This document shows, in pieces, positions 13,260-23,849 of a DNA stretch of 64,000 nucleotides. The DNA is from Chondrilla cf. caribensis. Lineage: Eukaryota; Porifera; Demospongiae; Chondrillida; Chondrillidae. The translations under genes were made by a program, and so were the position numbers. Below the pieces are notes generated by a model that saw nothing but the letters and a program-made list of their open reading frames with translations, had not been told where the DNA came from and made no database searches. How positions within the stretch are numbered: position 1 is the stretch's first letter; each line of letters opens with the position of its first letter. Location of the stretch: positions 1,211,123-1,275,122 of the forward strand of contig OZ026550.1 in assembly GCA_964020155.1 (NCBI GenBank). Reading direction: 5' to 3'.

Positions 13260-14500
13260 TAATTGCAGGAGTGAAATGCTAAAATGCAGCTATACACAAT
13301 ATGAAAGGCACTCAAGCTCCAATAGTTTAATGTTGCCTTCTTCTCAGGACAAACAAAGAATTAAAATCTATAATATATGGGGAGTCATGTACTAGCTTTT
13401 ATTGTTTCAAAAGAAGGTGAAATGAGTCACTTGAGATTTTGCGATGTTGTGTTGAGATACACCTCTATCGTGGGTCACTGCTCAAAGGAGGGACACGGGA
13501 TGGGTCAAGTGCTGAGTCATGGAAACTCGATTCTTCTCGATTTTAACACACGATGCCCTTGTCTACATCCCCAACTTATTGCTAGACCAATTGTACAGTT
13601 GCGCCAACTTCACCCCACCCTACCCTCACACAGTATAACACCACCCTGCACCAATAATCAAACATGTAGTAGGGACCATGACTATTTTTAAATTACTGTC
13701 CGTGGTGCAGCGTGCGATTGTTTAATCGAGTGGCCATTTTTAAAATTCGTGACGATCGACGATGCAAAATTTACCTAAGCATGACGGGTATGGGTGGTAC
13801 CACGCCCAACCCATAGCCATGGTCTCCACTACACATAAGGCTGCTAGTAAGGGTGGGTAGAATACTGTGGTTGAAAATGTATACGTGCTAAAACCTGAAG
13901 CAATGTGTTACAAAGGACATAGCAAGGGCATCACTTATTGTGTTCTAAACGAGAAGTTTTTAATTCGCGTCAACACGTTCACCCATGCAGTCGCATGTCC
14001 ATCGATCCAACAGATAACTAAGATCAGGGATGTATCAAAACACAACATCTACACTCTACTCACGAGGAAGAGGCCAGTGAAATGGAAATAATTAAATAAT
14101 AATTAACAAAGTATTGTTTCTAACAATAACAATGTATTGTTTCTAATAATAACAAAGTATTGTTTCTAAAAATTAAATTTAGCCGAATTTGTGAAACCGT
14201 AAAAAAAACACGCAACTTAGCTTTTTCATTTGTTAACTCTATATCATTTTGAGACACTCTCGTCTTTTTGTAGCTAGAAATTTGGAGAAAAGAAAACGGA
14301 TTGTAAAAGACATTTCATAGGGACGCCAAGAACACCTCAACTCACCATTCCGACAAAGTTAACGTGAACATGGCAAAATTCCGTTAAAGTTCGTTGATCA
14401 GGTAGACTAAATACCTAAAATTAATGTAGGAAAAAGCAAATAATTAATAGTTATCCAGAATCATCGACGAACAGACAACAACTCGCCTTTTAGGTACTTC
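13260..14500. other. Intergenic DNA, no gene recognised
   Basis: A last piece of the 5' repeat families (CACCCTACC, ACCACGCCCAACCC) occurs at 13600-13870. Near 14095-14170 a short AT-rich segment has a ~27-bp repeat containing AACAAAGTATTGTTTCTAA in three copies. The reading frames at 13377-13691 and 13867-14091 show no recognisable domain, and I do not call them genes. Confidence 0.6.
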
Positions 14501-14569
14501 TGAGCAGACTGACTTCTGAACAGATGTGCGTGGAGTAAAGCACGCGGTGAGGAGGTGGAGTCGATTACC

Positions 14570-14962
14570 ATGAACCAATGAAATTCCAGAATTCATCCTG
14601 CAGGGGGCGGATCGAACCAATAGAATTGCAAGAGCGGTCCATATGACCTAATAAGGTCTTGGACGTCCCTGTTTGCTGACGTTACCGATGATGACGTTGA
14701 GACATCCAATAGTGGATAGACAGGCGCAGGGTCCTGAAACAGGCGCTCCCGAAATTAGATTTTTTGGGCATGTTCATATACGCATGCGCAGTTCGAAACT
14801 AATCACGTGAGTAACATGGCCGTCTAAAAAGATTACGGAAGGACACTGAAGTCGAGTATATCCGGATATCTCTCGTATATATTGGATTAATTCCTTATTT
14901 TATTCGAGGGTGATCAGAGGCGGACAACTCTCCAAATAATCTACTGCCCGGCAGCCGGTAAA
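14570..14962 (+). promoter_or_regulatory. Candidate TATA-less promoter with CCAAT, CRE, NRF1, E-box and YY1-like sites
   Basis: Three CCAAT boxes are seen at 14575-14579, 14617-14621 and 14706-14710. Two TGACGT half-CREs are at 14677-14682 and 14692-14697. An NRF1-type CGCATGCGCA lies at 14781-14790, a palindromic TCACGTGA E-box at 14803-14810, and a YY1-like AACATGGC at 14813-14820. This cluster is typical of animal housekeeping promoters, and it lies just upstream of an ATG exon with a good splice donor. Function is inferred from motif density only. Confidence 0.5.
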
Positions 14963-15004
14963 ATGGAAGAATCTGTGAAGATGCACTCAATAGAAGAAGA
15001 AAAA
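14963..15004 (+). CDS. Candidate first coding exon of an unidentified gene
   Basis: ATG at 14963 follows the promoter-like cluster and opens a 14-codon frame, MEESVKMHSIEEEK, ending exactly at a donor AAA|GTATGT (intron from 15005, phase 0). I could not find a following exon with confidence; the next 1.1 kb matches the 3' flank of LCAT-like gene B, so the rest may lie far away or have been displaced by the duplication. The product is unknown. It could also be a non-functional start. Confidence 0.3.
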
Positions 15005-16150
15005 GTATGTACTAAATGGTACGATATCCGTATTCATTTATAGTGTATGTTTTCGCGTGTAGTGTCTGTTTGTATTCTGTATACTCTAGTATTAATTTCG
15101 TATTACGTATACGTATATCTGACTTTAGGAACAGTTCACTGATTTTCGAGCAATGTTGTAATGTACTTTTCTGTTAGCTATATCATTGTCGTTATTATAG
15201 CAATATTCTTGTTTCATGGGTGTTTTTCTCCTACTACACCTTAGCCTGCTATATTTTCACGGGTATGAACTACTGTGATCCTCGGAAAAATATGAGACAG
15301 AAAGTCTCTGATGTTCAATTTCAATAGCGATATGAGTGATTGAAGTTCGATTAATGTTGAAACATGGTGTATCATTGTCATTTAGTCAAGAGATTTGTTG
15401 TTTGATGATATATTAATATGATAAATATTGTATTTCTATTGCTCAGTGTTGTCTAGTGTCTTAGATTGTATCATATATTGTATTTTAAAAATATATATTT
15501 ATATCATTATAACATTTAATTTATTGAAATGTACATTATTTCAAATTTTTAGTGAACACATGTATACAACATTGAGAATTCATTTGACATTGTCACACAA
15601 AATTACTATCAAGAAAAGTATACTCAAGAATTCCTTGTCTGTACAGAGTAGTTATACTGACTAGTACCAATTAATTATTGATACAGTTATGAGTATATAA
15701 CACTGTTAATTTGTGGTTGATACATATATATTGCTTATATAATAATTGCTAATTAAACTGCCTTCATAAAACACGCACACACATGCATGTTTCCCCAAAG
15801 CCTGGCACACACATTCACTCCTAGTTTATCAGAATAGGTGTTTTTAATTTGATTTAATAAATTTAATAATTTAATAATCCATCTAGCATGTACAACCAAC
15901 AGTATATCAGTGTGCACTTGAAGCCAATCGAAGATACCATCAGATATGAGCTGTTACTAGCTATCCTAGGGAGGAAAGCATCAGCAATGACGAAAGACAG
16001 TTATTTGCCTTACCACCATGCCTGGGCAGTTGAGATATAGACACACTACCAGTAGTAGCGAAAGAGCTTCACTACTATTCAAAGTCTATCACCAAGCCAC
16101 TGCAAAAGAATATGTTGATAACAGAGGACAAGTAATCCCTATCACTGAAA
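15005..16150. other. Segmentally duplicated 3' flank shared with gene B
   Basis: 15055-15740 matches 29940-30660 at many points: TTTGTATTCTGTATACT, GACTTTAGGAACAGTTCACTG, GGTGTTTTTCTCCTACTACA. This shows that genes A and B were duplicated with at least 3-4 kb of flank. No reading frame here looks coding. Confidence 0.7.
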
Positions 16151-16169
16151 CTAAATAGAGAATTATAAA

Positions 16170-16490
16170 AGAGAATAATCAGAGAAATGGAAGAAGTAGC
16201 CAACAAGATCTGTAGTCTTTTGAATCATGGATACTTTACCCCACATGTGAGTGTAGTGATGGGAGGTATGGGTCCATGTTCTACCGGCACCTGTAGCCAT
16301 GCAGCCTGATTGCTGCATGAGGCAGAGCAACAGGTATTCTCCTGGATCTGATACAGGGTTCAATTTAGTCTCTTAAAAAAGCAGCCGTTACAGCAATCAG
16401 AGGATCTAAATCAAGCAGGACACATAGTGACCCTGAAAGTATCGATCTGGGACTGGCTAAGGGTCACGTAAACTGATATTTTGTGTGATG
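16170..16490 (+). pseudogene. Retroelement ORF remnant (copy 1)
   Basis: The plus strand shows a degenerate reading FTPHVSVVMGGMGP, followed by a stop and frame shifts. It is a decayed copy of the longer fragment at 33.93-34.79 kb. The FTPLV...GMGP...YKRLAS-type motif is one I associate with the C-terminal part of reverse-transcriptase-type element proteins; the exact family is not certain. It lies ~480 bp downstream of gene A, exactly as copy 2 lies downstream of gene C. Confidence 0.5.
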
Positions 16491-16930
16491 TACCGGTGTG
16501 AAATTTTGTCCAACCCCTACTTGTCATCTACTGTATATCTCTGTATAACTTCACTTGATTATATATTATTATATATGAAAGTCATAGGTAGTGTGGACAA
16601 GTCACATGTAATCCACATGATGATTAGTGACATTTAATGTAGAGATTGAAAGGTACGAACACACAGCAGCAACAGGTTTCTTAAGGTTGAAAGTGGAAGC
16701 TTCATATCTGGTAGCTGTTGGTACTAAAATACTTTGAGATAAGATTATTATGGAGTATATATGTCGAGATATTTCGTATGAAGAGTTCCAACATTATTAT
16801 TGAAATGTAATGATATCACTTAATATTTATAATGCATCAATGAATAGATAGCTATAGTGTCATGGTTATTCTACAGTATGCATTTGCTTTTTAATTATGA
16901 CTTGATATTCAAGCATAATGTCCTATTTGT

Positions 16931-16936
16931 TTTATT
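16931..16936 (-). terminator. Polyadenylation signal of gene A
   Basis: AATAAA on the minus strand, about 35 bases past the gene A stop codon. It is the nearest canonical signal. Confidence 0.6.
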
Positions 16937-16970
16937 AATGTCCTAGCTATCCCATTTTTATGTTACTTGA

Positions 16971-18088
16971 CTACATCACTGCCCTAATGATGAAGGCTGC
17001 AGCTAATAGGATCATCGTTGAGTAGATGTTAACTCTAGCAATCACTGAACCATTGGGAGGACCAGCCATGACTATCTCTCCAATTGCATTCAGCACTTCT
17101 GTGTTCTTCAACATATCGTTGTGCTTCACACCACAGAATGCACGAGACTGAAATCCAGTACTGTTTGTGCTACAGATCCACCTCAGACATACTTCAAGAC
17201 CCGCTTTGTTCACAGTACCATCTCCAGTACCCATAACAACTTTCGGTCTTTCGGTCGTTGAGTGATTGTTCTTGTACACGTAGGTCAGCGGTGTTGGTAC
17301 ATCACTCCCATAGAAGCAGTGGGTGGGAACTCCTGGGTACATGTATCCAGCATTGATGGAGGAAGTTGGCATGTACTTGGTCCAACCGAGAGGGTAGTTG
17401 GCAAATGTGGTGAACATTTGCTGATAATCCAAAGCAGTGTAGTTGGTAGTTGGAGTTTGTACCAGTATTTGGTTTTCGAATATCTCAGCTCGAGGCATCA
17501 ACCAGTATAGGGATTGCAAGGAACGTTGTAATGTAAGGAGTGCTTCAAAGTGCAAGACGCTGAATGATGGAAGACGTCCAGAAACAACAGACTCGATTGT
17601 TTCACTAGCACCACCAAATGCTCCCGACAGAGGTATGTAGACCTTGATGTACTTGTCCTTCCACTCCTGAGTGACCACCTCGTTCAGGAAGTACAGGGAC
17701 ATTGGTCCTCCCATACTGTGGACAATCAAGGCAACTGGTGTCTCATTATTTTGATTGTACATCTCTTCTGCTAATCTCTTCAGATTATCAAAATATCCTC
17801 GTGCGGCAAGAGAATCTAGATATTCACAGTGAGAATGAAAAAGTACGTTTTATTAAGATGACAATGCATTGAAAATTAATGAACAGAAATATATCATGTG
17901 TGTTTTGGATTGCACACATGCATGATATATACAGGTGAAAGTGACAGAGATTGATTCGCAAATCCATGCTGTCCACTCATGACATGCACATTTGCACACA
18001 CAATACGATAACAGTGTCTCTTCTCCACATCCCACTTTATGCCCATCCACTTACCACCTGCTAGTCTTCATGCGAACACACACACACA

Positions 18089-18133
<45 letters not shown>

Positions 18134-18888
18134 ACACACACACCATCCACTCACCAGCTGCTAGTCTCCAGTCATATGGAGCAGCTCTGATGGTTTTACC
18201 TCGTTGGTAGCCCCTCTTAACGAAGTAGTCCACAAACGTCTTAAAATACCGCACTAAACATGCACCATCAAGGCATTCAACGCTGCTGGTTTCTCCAAAG
18301 CTTGGCACACTCACACTCACTCCTTGTTTATCAGAATATGTGTTTGTACGTTGATCGTACTGTAGTCTAAAGAAAATAAAATTAAATGCTTATGTTATAA
18401 TTATTCAATAATTGGTGATTTATAAATTAAGCTAATAAATATAACACAGTTTACATTGTACAATGTACAATTTAATTATGACATTGTGTAAAAATCTTGA
18501 TATTTTGCTGGTTTATTTATTGTGTCTGACATTGCGTATGTATTGATTGCTGCTACATGCACTCACTCCAAAGTTGATGTACAAGACAGTGTTCTCAGTC
18601 CTAACCACAGCCGTTTTGGGGTAGCTGAATCACACAAACCATCATCTATAACAGTTCCCCACAATTGGGATCCAGTTAGTCCGGGAACTACATAAGATAA
18701 TGTTATCATGTATAATGTTAAGATGATGTACATACTCAATACATATTATACGGACATCTTAACTGTGTGTTGAATTCTTTTGGTAAACATGTCTTACACT
18801 AACCGAAGAGAATTGGTACCTGGGCGGTGATTACTGAAAGACTCCCAAGAAGTGTTAGAGCTGGAAGCAGTCCAAAATTAAGCTTCAT
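16971..18888 (-). CDS. LCAT/group XV phospholipase-like acyltransferase, gene A
   Basis: Four exons on the minus strand: 18888-18804, 18687-18567, 18366-18155 and 17815-16971, with introns of 116, 200 and 339 bp. All junctions are GT-AG with phases 1, 2, 1, giving 420 residues, about the usual family length. Residues 1-23 are a signal peptide. VPGLTGSQLWG follows the first junction (the family's oxyanion/N-terminal strand region) and APYDWR is at the end of exon 3. The triad is Ser173 in HSMGG, Asp338 in GDGTVN and His371 in GVKHND. Residues ~405-420 are hydrophobic to the end, which suggests a GPI signal or C-terminal anchor. The family hydrolyses or transfers acyl chains of phospholipids outside the cell or in lysosomes; substrate not determined here. 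B, C and D are paralogues. Confidence 0.88.
18077..18128. repeat. (CA)n microsatellite in intron 3 of gene A
   Basis: About 25 CA units, interrupted once by CGTA. It starts ~25 bases inside the intron. A second, imperfect copy of the exon-3 end and donor lies on the far side, at 18040-18065. Confidence 0.95.
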
Positions 18889-18980
18889 TATAGCTTTTGT
18901 AAAGGTACAGATTTGGATTCGTCCCACTTTCTGCTGCTGATTTCCTCTTCTTGTTAGTGATGACTTGACTTGTGTAGCTC

Positions 18981-18988
18981 TTTATATA
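18981..18988 (-). promoter_or_regulatory. TATA box of gene A
   Basis: TATATAAA on the minus strand, 93-100 bases upstream of the gene A ATG, in the context CTCTATATAAAGAGC. The identical context precedes gene C. This is a core promoter of the TATA class, unlike the CCAAT/NRF1 cluster at 14.6-14.9 kb. Confidence 0.65.
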
Positions 18989-19431
18989 GAGATCAACTGA
19001 TCTATATTTGGCTCTGGAACCCAGCTATTATTAATAGCAGCTCTAAGTATACACAACACCTTGTTCATGACAAGCCATACCACTGTACAAAATAGTGACA
19101 GGCTTCCTACACTGTTAAAAATGCGGAGTGATCGAAAGTCACTCCTCTTTCGTTACACTCAATTTACTCCAAATCGGTAGTGACATGATAATTTTAGCAT
19201 TTCATTAAATCCCTCCCAATGAATATCATTAAACTCCATATGAATATCATTAATTATTTAACCTGACACTGTGCAAGCATAGATAATAGAACTACGTGTA
19301 AGTATAGACACCACGTGTATACTGTACAAGCTGTCAGCAGGGTTTGTCACTTGGCCATGAGGAAAAAGGACAGCCATTTCCTCACAGCAGGGGAGTGGTC
19401 CTGAAGAACAGAGAACGCATATGTAAGTATA

Positions 19432-19451
19432 CCCCCCCCCCCCCCCCCCCC
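19432..19451. repeat. C20 homopolymer
   Basis: Twenty consecutive C residues inside the left arm of the fold-back element; the right arm reads short normal sequence at the same place. The G-rich complement could form a quadruplex. Confidence 0.95.
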
Positions 19452-20422
19452 TACCAATGTCTGTTGTTGGAGGCACTTGTTGTGAAAAACCTGCTGCAGA
19501 GCATACTGTATAAAGATGAGCATTATGAGGATTGCTTCACGCTGATCAACCTACAACAGATGAACACCCCACAGTCATGGCCATTCTTCTCCCTAAGGAG
19601 ATGCTGTTATTGCAAACAACAGTATGAGGGTGTTACTGGTACAGAAATAGGACATACAACATATGTCTGAATTGACAACAGTGTTATCTGTCTATTTCCT
19701 TGTAATTGCTCTAGATTTTAAGCAACCATTTTCTGTATTACCGTTCAATATATGATTTGAATATACATGAAATGAAGTGTTTTAAATTAGTACTATCCAT
19801 ACTGAGTCTCCAATTTGGGTACATTAATTTATCATCATTTCAATTGCCACAAGGATCATATACGACGAGTTCATTCTCAGTAATGTCCACAACCTATCAA
19901 TGTTGACGCTTGATAGTGCATTGTATGACATGAACACAGTATAACATGTGTATATGTTCAATTCCCATAAGCATCTAATGCATCTGCATGAGCTCCGTTG
20001 AATGCGATGAGTATAATGTTATACAGTAGTAGCTTCTCCTGTATGAAATTTATTCTCCATGCTAACAGTCATCACCAATATGAGTGTGTTGAGGTGATGT
20101 ATACTAACCTGGCTATACCAATCCTTATCTGCAGGTTCTCCACCAAACAATTGAGATTAGTATTGACCATGGGTCCCCTACTAGAGCATAATATATTACT
20201 TGGGAGTGTTAAAGGTACAATCTGTTGCTAGAAGCAGGGGAAATTGAGATCCTCCTCAATACAGGCACAGTTTTGCATAGATGCCCATGTACATAATCTG
20301 AGCATGTACATACATGTGCGCATATGTCTACATAAATGTACATCCTAATTTTACACATTGTGGTACAGATTCAGCTCAGAGGATGAACTGGAAGACTTGA
20401 AGCAGGCTTATGTGGAGAGTGA

Positions 20423-20424
<2 letters not shown>

Positions 20425-20486
<62 letters not shown>
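20425..20486. repeat. (GT)31 microsatellite
   Basis: A pure GT tract of 62 bases in the spacer of the fold-back element. His/Thr-rich frames across it are artefacts. Confidence 0.97.
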
Positions 20487-20487
<1 letters not shown>

Positions 20488-21734
20488 GAGGGTATGGTGG
20501 ATGAGTGTGAGGGATGTGTACATGCAAAGATGAAAGTGTGCACAAAAACATAATATCCACAAATGCATAGGGTACCTTTCCCACATATAGTTATTCTACA
20601 GTAACTGCAGTTTGTTGACTTGTTAGAGAAATAGTATTCAGCCATCTGTAGTTTGAAAGGTTATTTATTCTGTGTAGAGTCTCTTAAAGGAATTACAGGA
20701 AATAGGAATGGTGTCATTGCAGACGTAAGTTACCAGTAGCACCCTCATACCATTGTCTGCAATAACACCATCTCCTTAGGGAGAAGAATGGCCATGACTG
20801 TGGGATGTTCATCTGTTGTAGATTGATCAGTGTGAAGCAATCCTCATAATGCTCACCTTTACACATTATGCTCTGCAGCAGATTTTTCACAACAAGTGCA
20901 AAGTTTTGAGCTCCTTCAAGAAGGTAACCCTCCTACAACAGACAGACATTGGTAAGAGTGTTATACTTACATTCTCTGTTCTTCAGGACCATTCCCCAGT
21001 TTTGAGGAAATGGCTGTCCTTATTCCTCATGGCCGTGTGAAGAACCCTTACAATGGCTTGTTTATACTTGCAGAATGTCATGTTAACAAAATTAATACAA
21101 GTATAATAATGAAATTCATAGTATGGATAATTAATGATAATCGTATGGAATTTAATGATATTCATTGGGAGGGATGTCTGCACATAGTGAGACGTGATAT
21201 TTAGGAGTGAATGTCACTCGGTTTCCATGGAGTGACTGATCTTGCGAAATTCAACTACTATATTGCGTCATGCATATCTACATCCAGGAAGAGCACGTTT
21301 TGAACACAAAGGAATCTTCCTCTATGCGTTCTTTGTCAGTTGTAGATGATTTAATTTTATCGTTAGCTGTTCCAAGGTAAGTTTTTCTGCATTTATTTTT
21401 ATTTGTGTTGGTATAACTACAATTATGTTTGCGAAATTTCTCTACCTTTTCCCGTGAGTATAAACTGCTCCCCAAACATGGTTTCGTCCCCACAGACTGT
21501 AGTAATTACCTTGCATCTGTACTATTATACAGTCTGCTGCCACAATAAATAGGTGGTGCTGGTGCCTTTCTGATAGATTCTTGAACTTTTTGCGGGTTCC
21601 AGCTATCATTTTGAAGTATTTGGTGCATGGTGCTTGCATGGCTTTACCTCATGCTCCATAATATCGTAGTTGAACAAGCTGTCGGTTCACCTAGGAAGAA
21701 CGATCACGGCCGTTTCCTCGAGCAATGACGTCTA

Positions 21735-21950
21735 CCTTACCCCTATACCCCTACCTCTACTACTGAAAACCTAACTCTACCCTATCCCTACCTCTAACAT
21801 TTAACTCTACCCATCTCCTACCTCTGAAACCTAACGGAACCCTAACCCTAACCCTACCCTACCCCTACCTCTAAAACCTACCTCTACCCTATCCTACCCC
21901 TACCTCTAAAACCTACCTCTACCCTATCCTAACCCTACCTTTCACCCTGA
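21735..21950. repeat. Degenerate telomere-like (CCCTAA-related) interstitial repeat
   Basis: Short tandem variants of CCCTA, CCCTAA and CCTACCTCTAAAA fill about 215 bp, including ACCCTAACCCTAACCCTACCC. The CCCTAA register matches the common animal telomere repeat. It may mark a healed break or a locally amplified satellite. The neighbouring ~380 bp upstream and ~550 bp downstream hold nothing I recognise. Confidence 0.65.
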
Positions 21951-22504
21951 TGTCACAAAGAAGCTGTAATATAACCGTAAAAACGGCTGCGATTGTTCTT
22001 AGGTGACCCCTTGTTTTTCGTATGTACAGTATATATCGTTACACTTGCTATCTAACCCGATTAAGATCGTGTGCCATGTAATACTGTTTAAGGGCGCGGT
22101 GTGATGTTGGGTACACGCTCTTGAAGGAGTGGTGGCGAGATGCAACTAGTACAGGTGAGATGACTGTTGGTTCTTGGTGGTCTGTGACCTTAACAAATGT
22201 ACAGGATATCCATTAGTATCAGGAATTAACGTATCCCTGCGTGTGTCTATCATACTTTTTGGGTCCATGCATTGAAGTCATGTACCAATGATGAGGGGTA
22301 AGTACCTTATTTGTGCTCGTAGAAGGCTTGTTTTTCTTACATCAGAATTGCAACTGCAAATGAGATGCAATCGAGAGTGGTTTGTAGATTGGTGGCCATG
22401 TTTATTTACACTCTCTTGAATGCCTCCAACCTCTTGTTAAATTAAGACAAAGTGAAAGTCCTTTTTATCTATTAAGACATACAGTAGTACAGTGAGGCCA
22501 TTGA

Positions 22505-22560
22505 CTACTCTGCACTGACGAGGGCCAATCAGTCCGAAACAGTTATATGGTGCACTCTTG
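22505..22560 (+). ncRNA. Hammerhead-ribozyme-like motif (copy 1)
   Basis: CTGACGA at 22515-22521 is followed by a hairpin (GGGC with GTCC, loop CAATCA) and then GAAAC at 22536-22540. This is the order of the hammerhead core: CUGANGA, stem II, GAAA. TGCA before the core can pair with TGCA at 22551-22554 as a short stem I. Stem III and the cleavage triplet are not convincing, so it may be a decayed or inactive copy. Confidence 0.35.
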
Positions 22561-22955
22561 TTAATCCGCTGCACTTCGTTTTGGTCATCCAAGGCACATT
22601 ACTGAGTTTGGTGGATTGAATGATAGCAGTGTACACTATTGTAAGTAAATTTGTGCACACAAATGATGGTGGATTAAGAAGTTTGGTGGATTAAGCTGCC
22701 GTGGCGGATTAACAAGAATTCCCTGTATCAGCAATGAATTTCATTTATGACAGCTCCAGTGTTAGCCAAGTATTGTGGAGTAATCTGACTTGAATTAGTT
22801 ATAGGTATTGTAATTCATGTCCATTATACCTTTGAGTTTTTCATCATGGACTGTCATAGATATGACTCCATTGCTGAGTAACTGTCTGCAGATGTTGTGT
22901 ATAGTATCCAACCACCCCCAGACCCAAGGTGTTCAGATAAATGAGGGTCCACTGT
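22548..22955. mobile_element. pogo/Tigger-type element termini
   Basis: CTTGTTAATCCGC (22555 region) and its inverted partner GCGGATTAACAAG...CCCTG-TA (22693-22722) match the ends of pogo-type elements. A second right end, GATAAATGAGGGTCCACTG-TA, lies at 22936-22954. No complete element can be assembled here; these are nested or broken remnants next to the transposase fragment at 23.1-23.5 kb. Confidence 0.45.
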
Positions 22956-23107
22956 ATATAGATTGGGGTACTTGGTCGGGATTGGGGGAGATGCCAAATA
23001 CAACTACTCAATTCATTGTCTACAACCAATGCCATGTGCGAAAAGTTCAGATAACTGAAACGGGAGTGAATACATTATGATATGTGAATATATTACTAAT
23101 TATTAGG

Positions 23108-23485
23108 CTACATGTTGGCTACAAAGCAAAACACAACAAATGGTTTGAAACTTTGAAATAAAATGTCTGACAGTGTGTGGTAATATGAAGTTAGTTTAGT
23201 TTGCTTCAAGCTACTGTGGCGCTTTGCAACTGCTAAATCGCCTATCTCTTTGAGTAATAGGAGTGATGACGCCCTGCATTCTTTCTGCTGTTCATACCAA
23301 AGTAAGCACTTATCTAGCATCGAATCCACCTCTTTGTGAGGAGAAATAGCCTGCGTTGTTGCTATGGCCTCCCCGTCCTCATTTTCATCAGTGTCACTTG
23401 CACGATCTCATTGTCAGTGAGTAGTTGATACATTATTAGCATCCTCAGACAACCAAGTGTCAATGTCTTCAGGCGTAAGGTCGCT
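23108..23485 (-). pseudogene. pogo/Tigger transposase C-terminal fragment
   Basis: The minus strand reads LTPEDIDTWLSED, then (after a stop and frame shift) a stretch ending in LLLLKEIGDLAVAKRHSSL and KQTKLTSYY. An acidic patch, then a leucine/lysine-rich helix and a KQ.K.T.(F/Y) tail, is the typical end of Tigger/jerky-type DDE transposases. Only the last ~110 codons remain, with at least one frame disruption. The product would not be active. Confidence 0.6.
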
Positions 23486-23849
23486 GTCAAGTTGGTGTAT
23501 ATGCAAATCCTTTTATATATGCATGCAATCAGTTGAAGGAAAAGTGTTGAACCTACATGTATGGAACAATGATTTTATAATAACAGAGAGTACAAGGTTG
23601 ACTGTTGTACACCATTTTCGTTCATGTTATAATCATGTCTTGCAGCCACGCTTAGCTATTCTTTCACATCTCCCTCTGGCTTGTTCAAAAAGCTCTTTTG
23701 ACTGTTCACTTCACAGCTGTTTCAATTGCATTATATATGAATTTACGTATATGTGTGTATGTGTGTGTATGCATGTATGTGTGTGTACGTACACATGTAT
23801 TGGAGCAAATGGAAGACTGTCATCTGACATATCTATAGAGCAGTAACCT

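Larger units (their letters stand above)
1..13260. repeat. Complex segmental repeat array (~450-bp unit, at least seven copies)
   Basis: The same ~450-bp unit recurs near 1255-1725, 2105-2585, 3695-4160, 5640-6110, 9715-10120, 11925-12290 and 12515-12975. Other blocks recur with it: a CTCACCCTACCTCCCTAG block (about 80, 4525, 6660), a GGGATCCCATC block (about 440, 650, 850, 4910, 5230) and a TTGGCCAGACAATTT block (about 3230, 3535, 9560, 11810). On the minus strand each unit keeps splice-like signals: an acceptor ending in CAG before ACATTTGAGC and a donor CCAG|GTGAGT (GTAAGT in the last copy). The 60-bp stretch between them has stops in all three frames, so it cannot be an internal coding exon. 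The short reading frames here are not convincing proteins. It may be a repeat-derived untranslated or lncRNA locus or simply a local duplication; I recognise no gene. Confidence 0.8.
19105..21245. mobile_element. Large fold-back (inverted-repeat) element, ~2.1 kb
   Basis: The arms at 19115-19645 and 20730-21240 are inverted copies of each other, about 510-530 bp each and roughly 80-85% alike by eye. Examples: CCTCCCAATGAATATCATTAAA at 19212 against its complement near 21150; TGGTCCTGAAGAACAGAGAA at 19395 against its complement near 20975; TCCCTAAGGAGATG at 19590 against 20773. The ~1.1-kb spacer has no transposase; it holds a (GT)31 tract. The outer left end reads CACTGTTAAAAATGCGGAG. It could be a fold-back transposon or an inverted duplication of an older insert. 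It lies directly upstream of gene A. Confidence 0.75.

Noticed and set aside
19344..19670. 108-codon frame in the left arm of the fold-back element
   Set aside because: It runs through the C20 tract and the inverted arm copy does not keep it.
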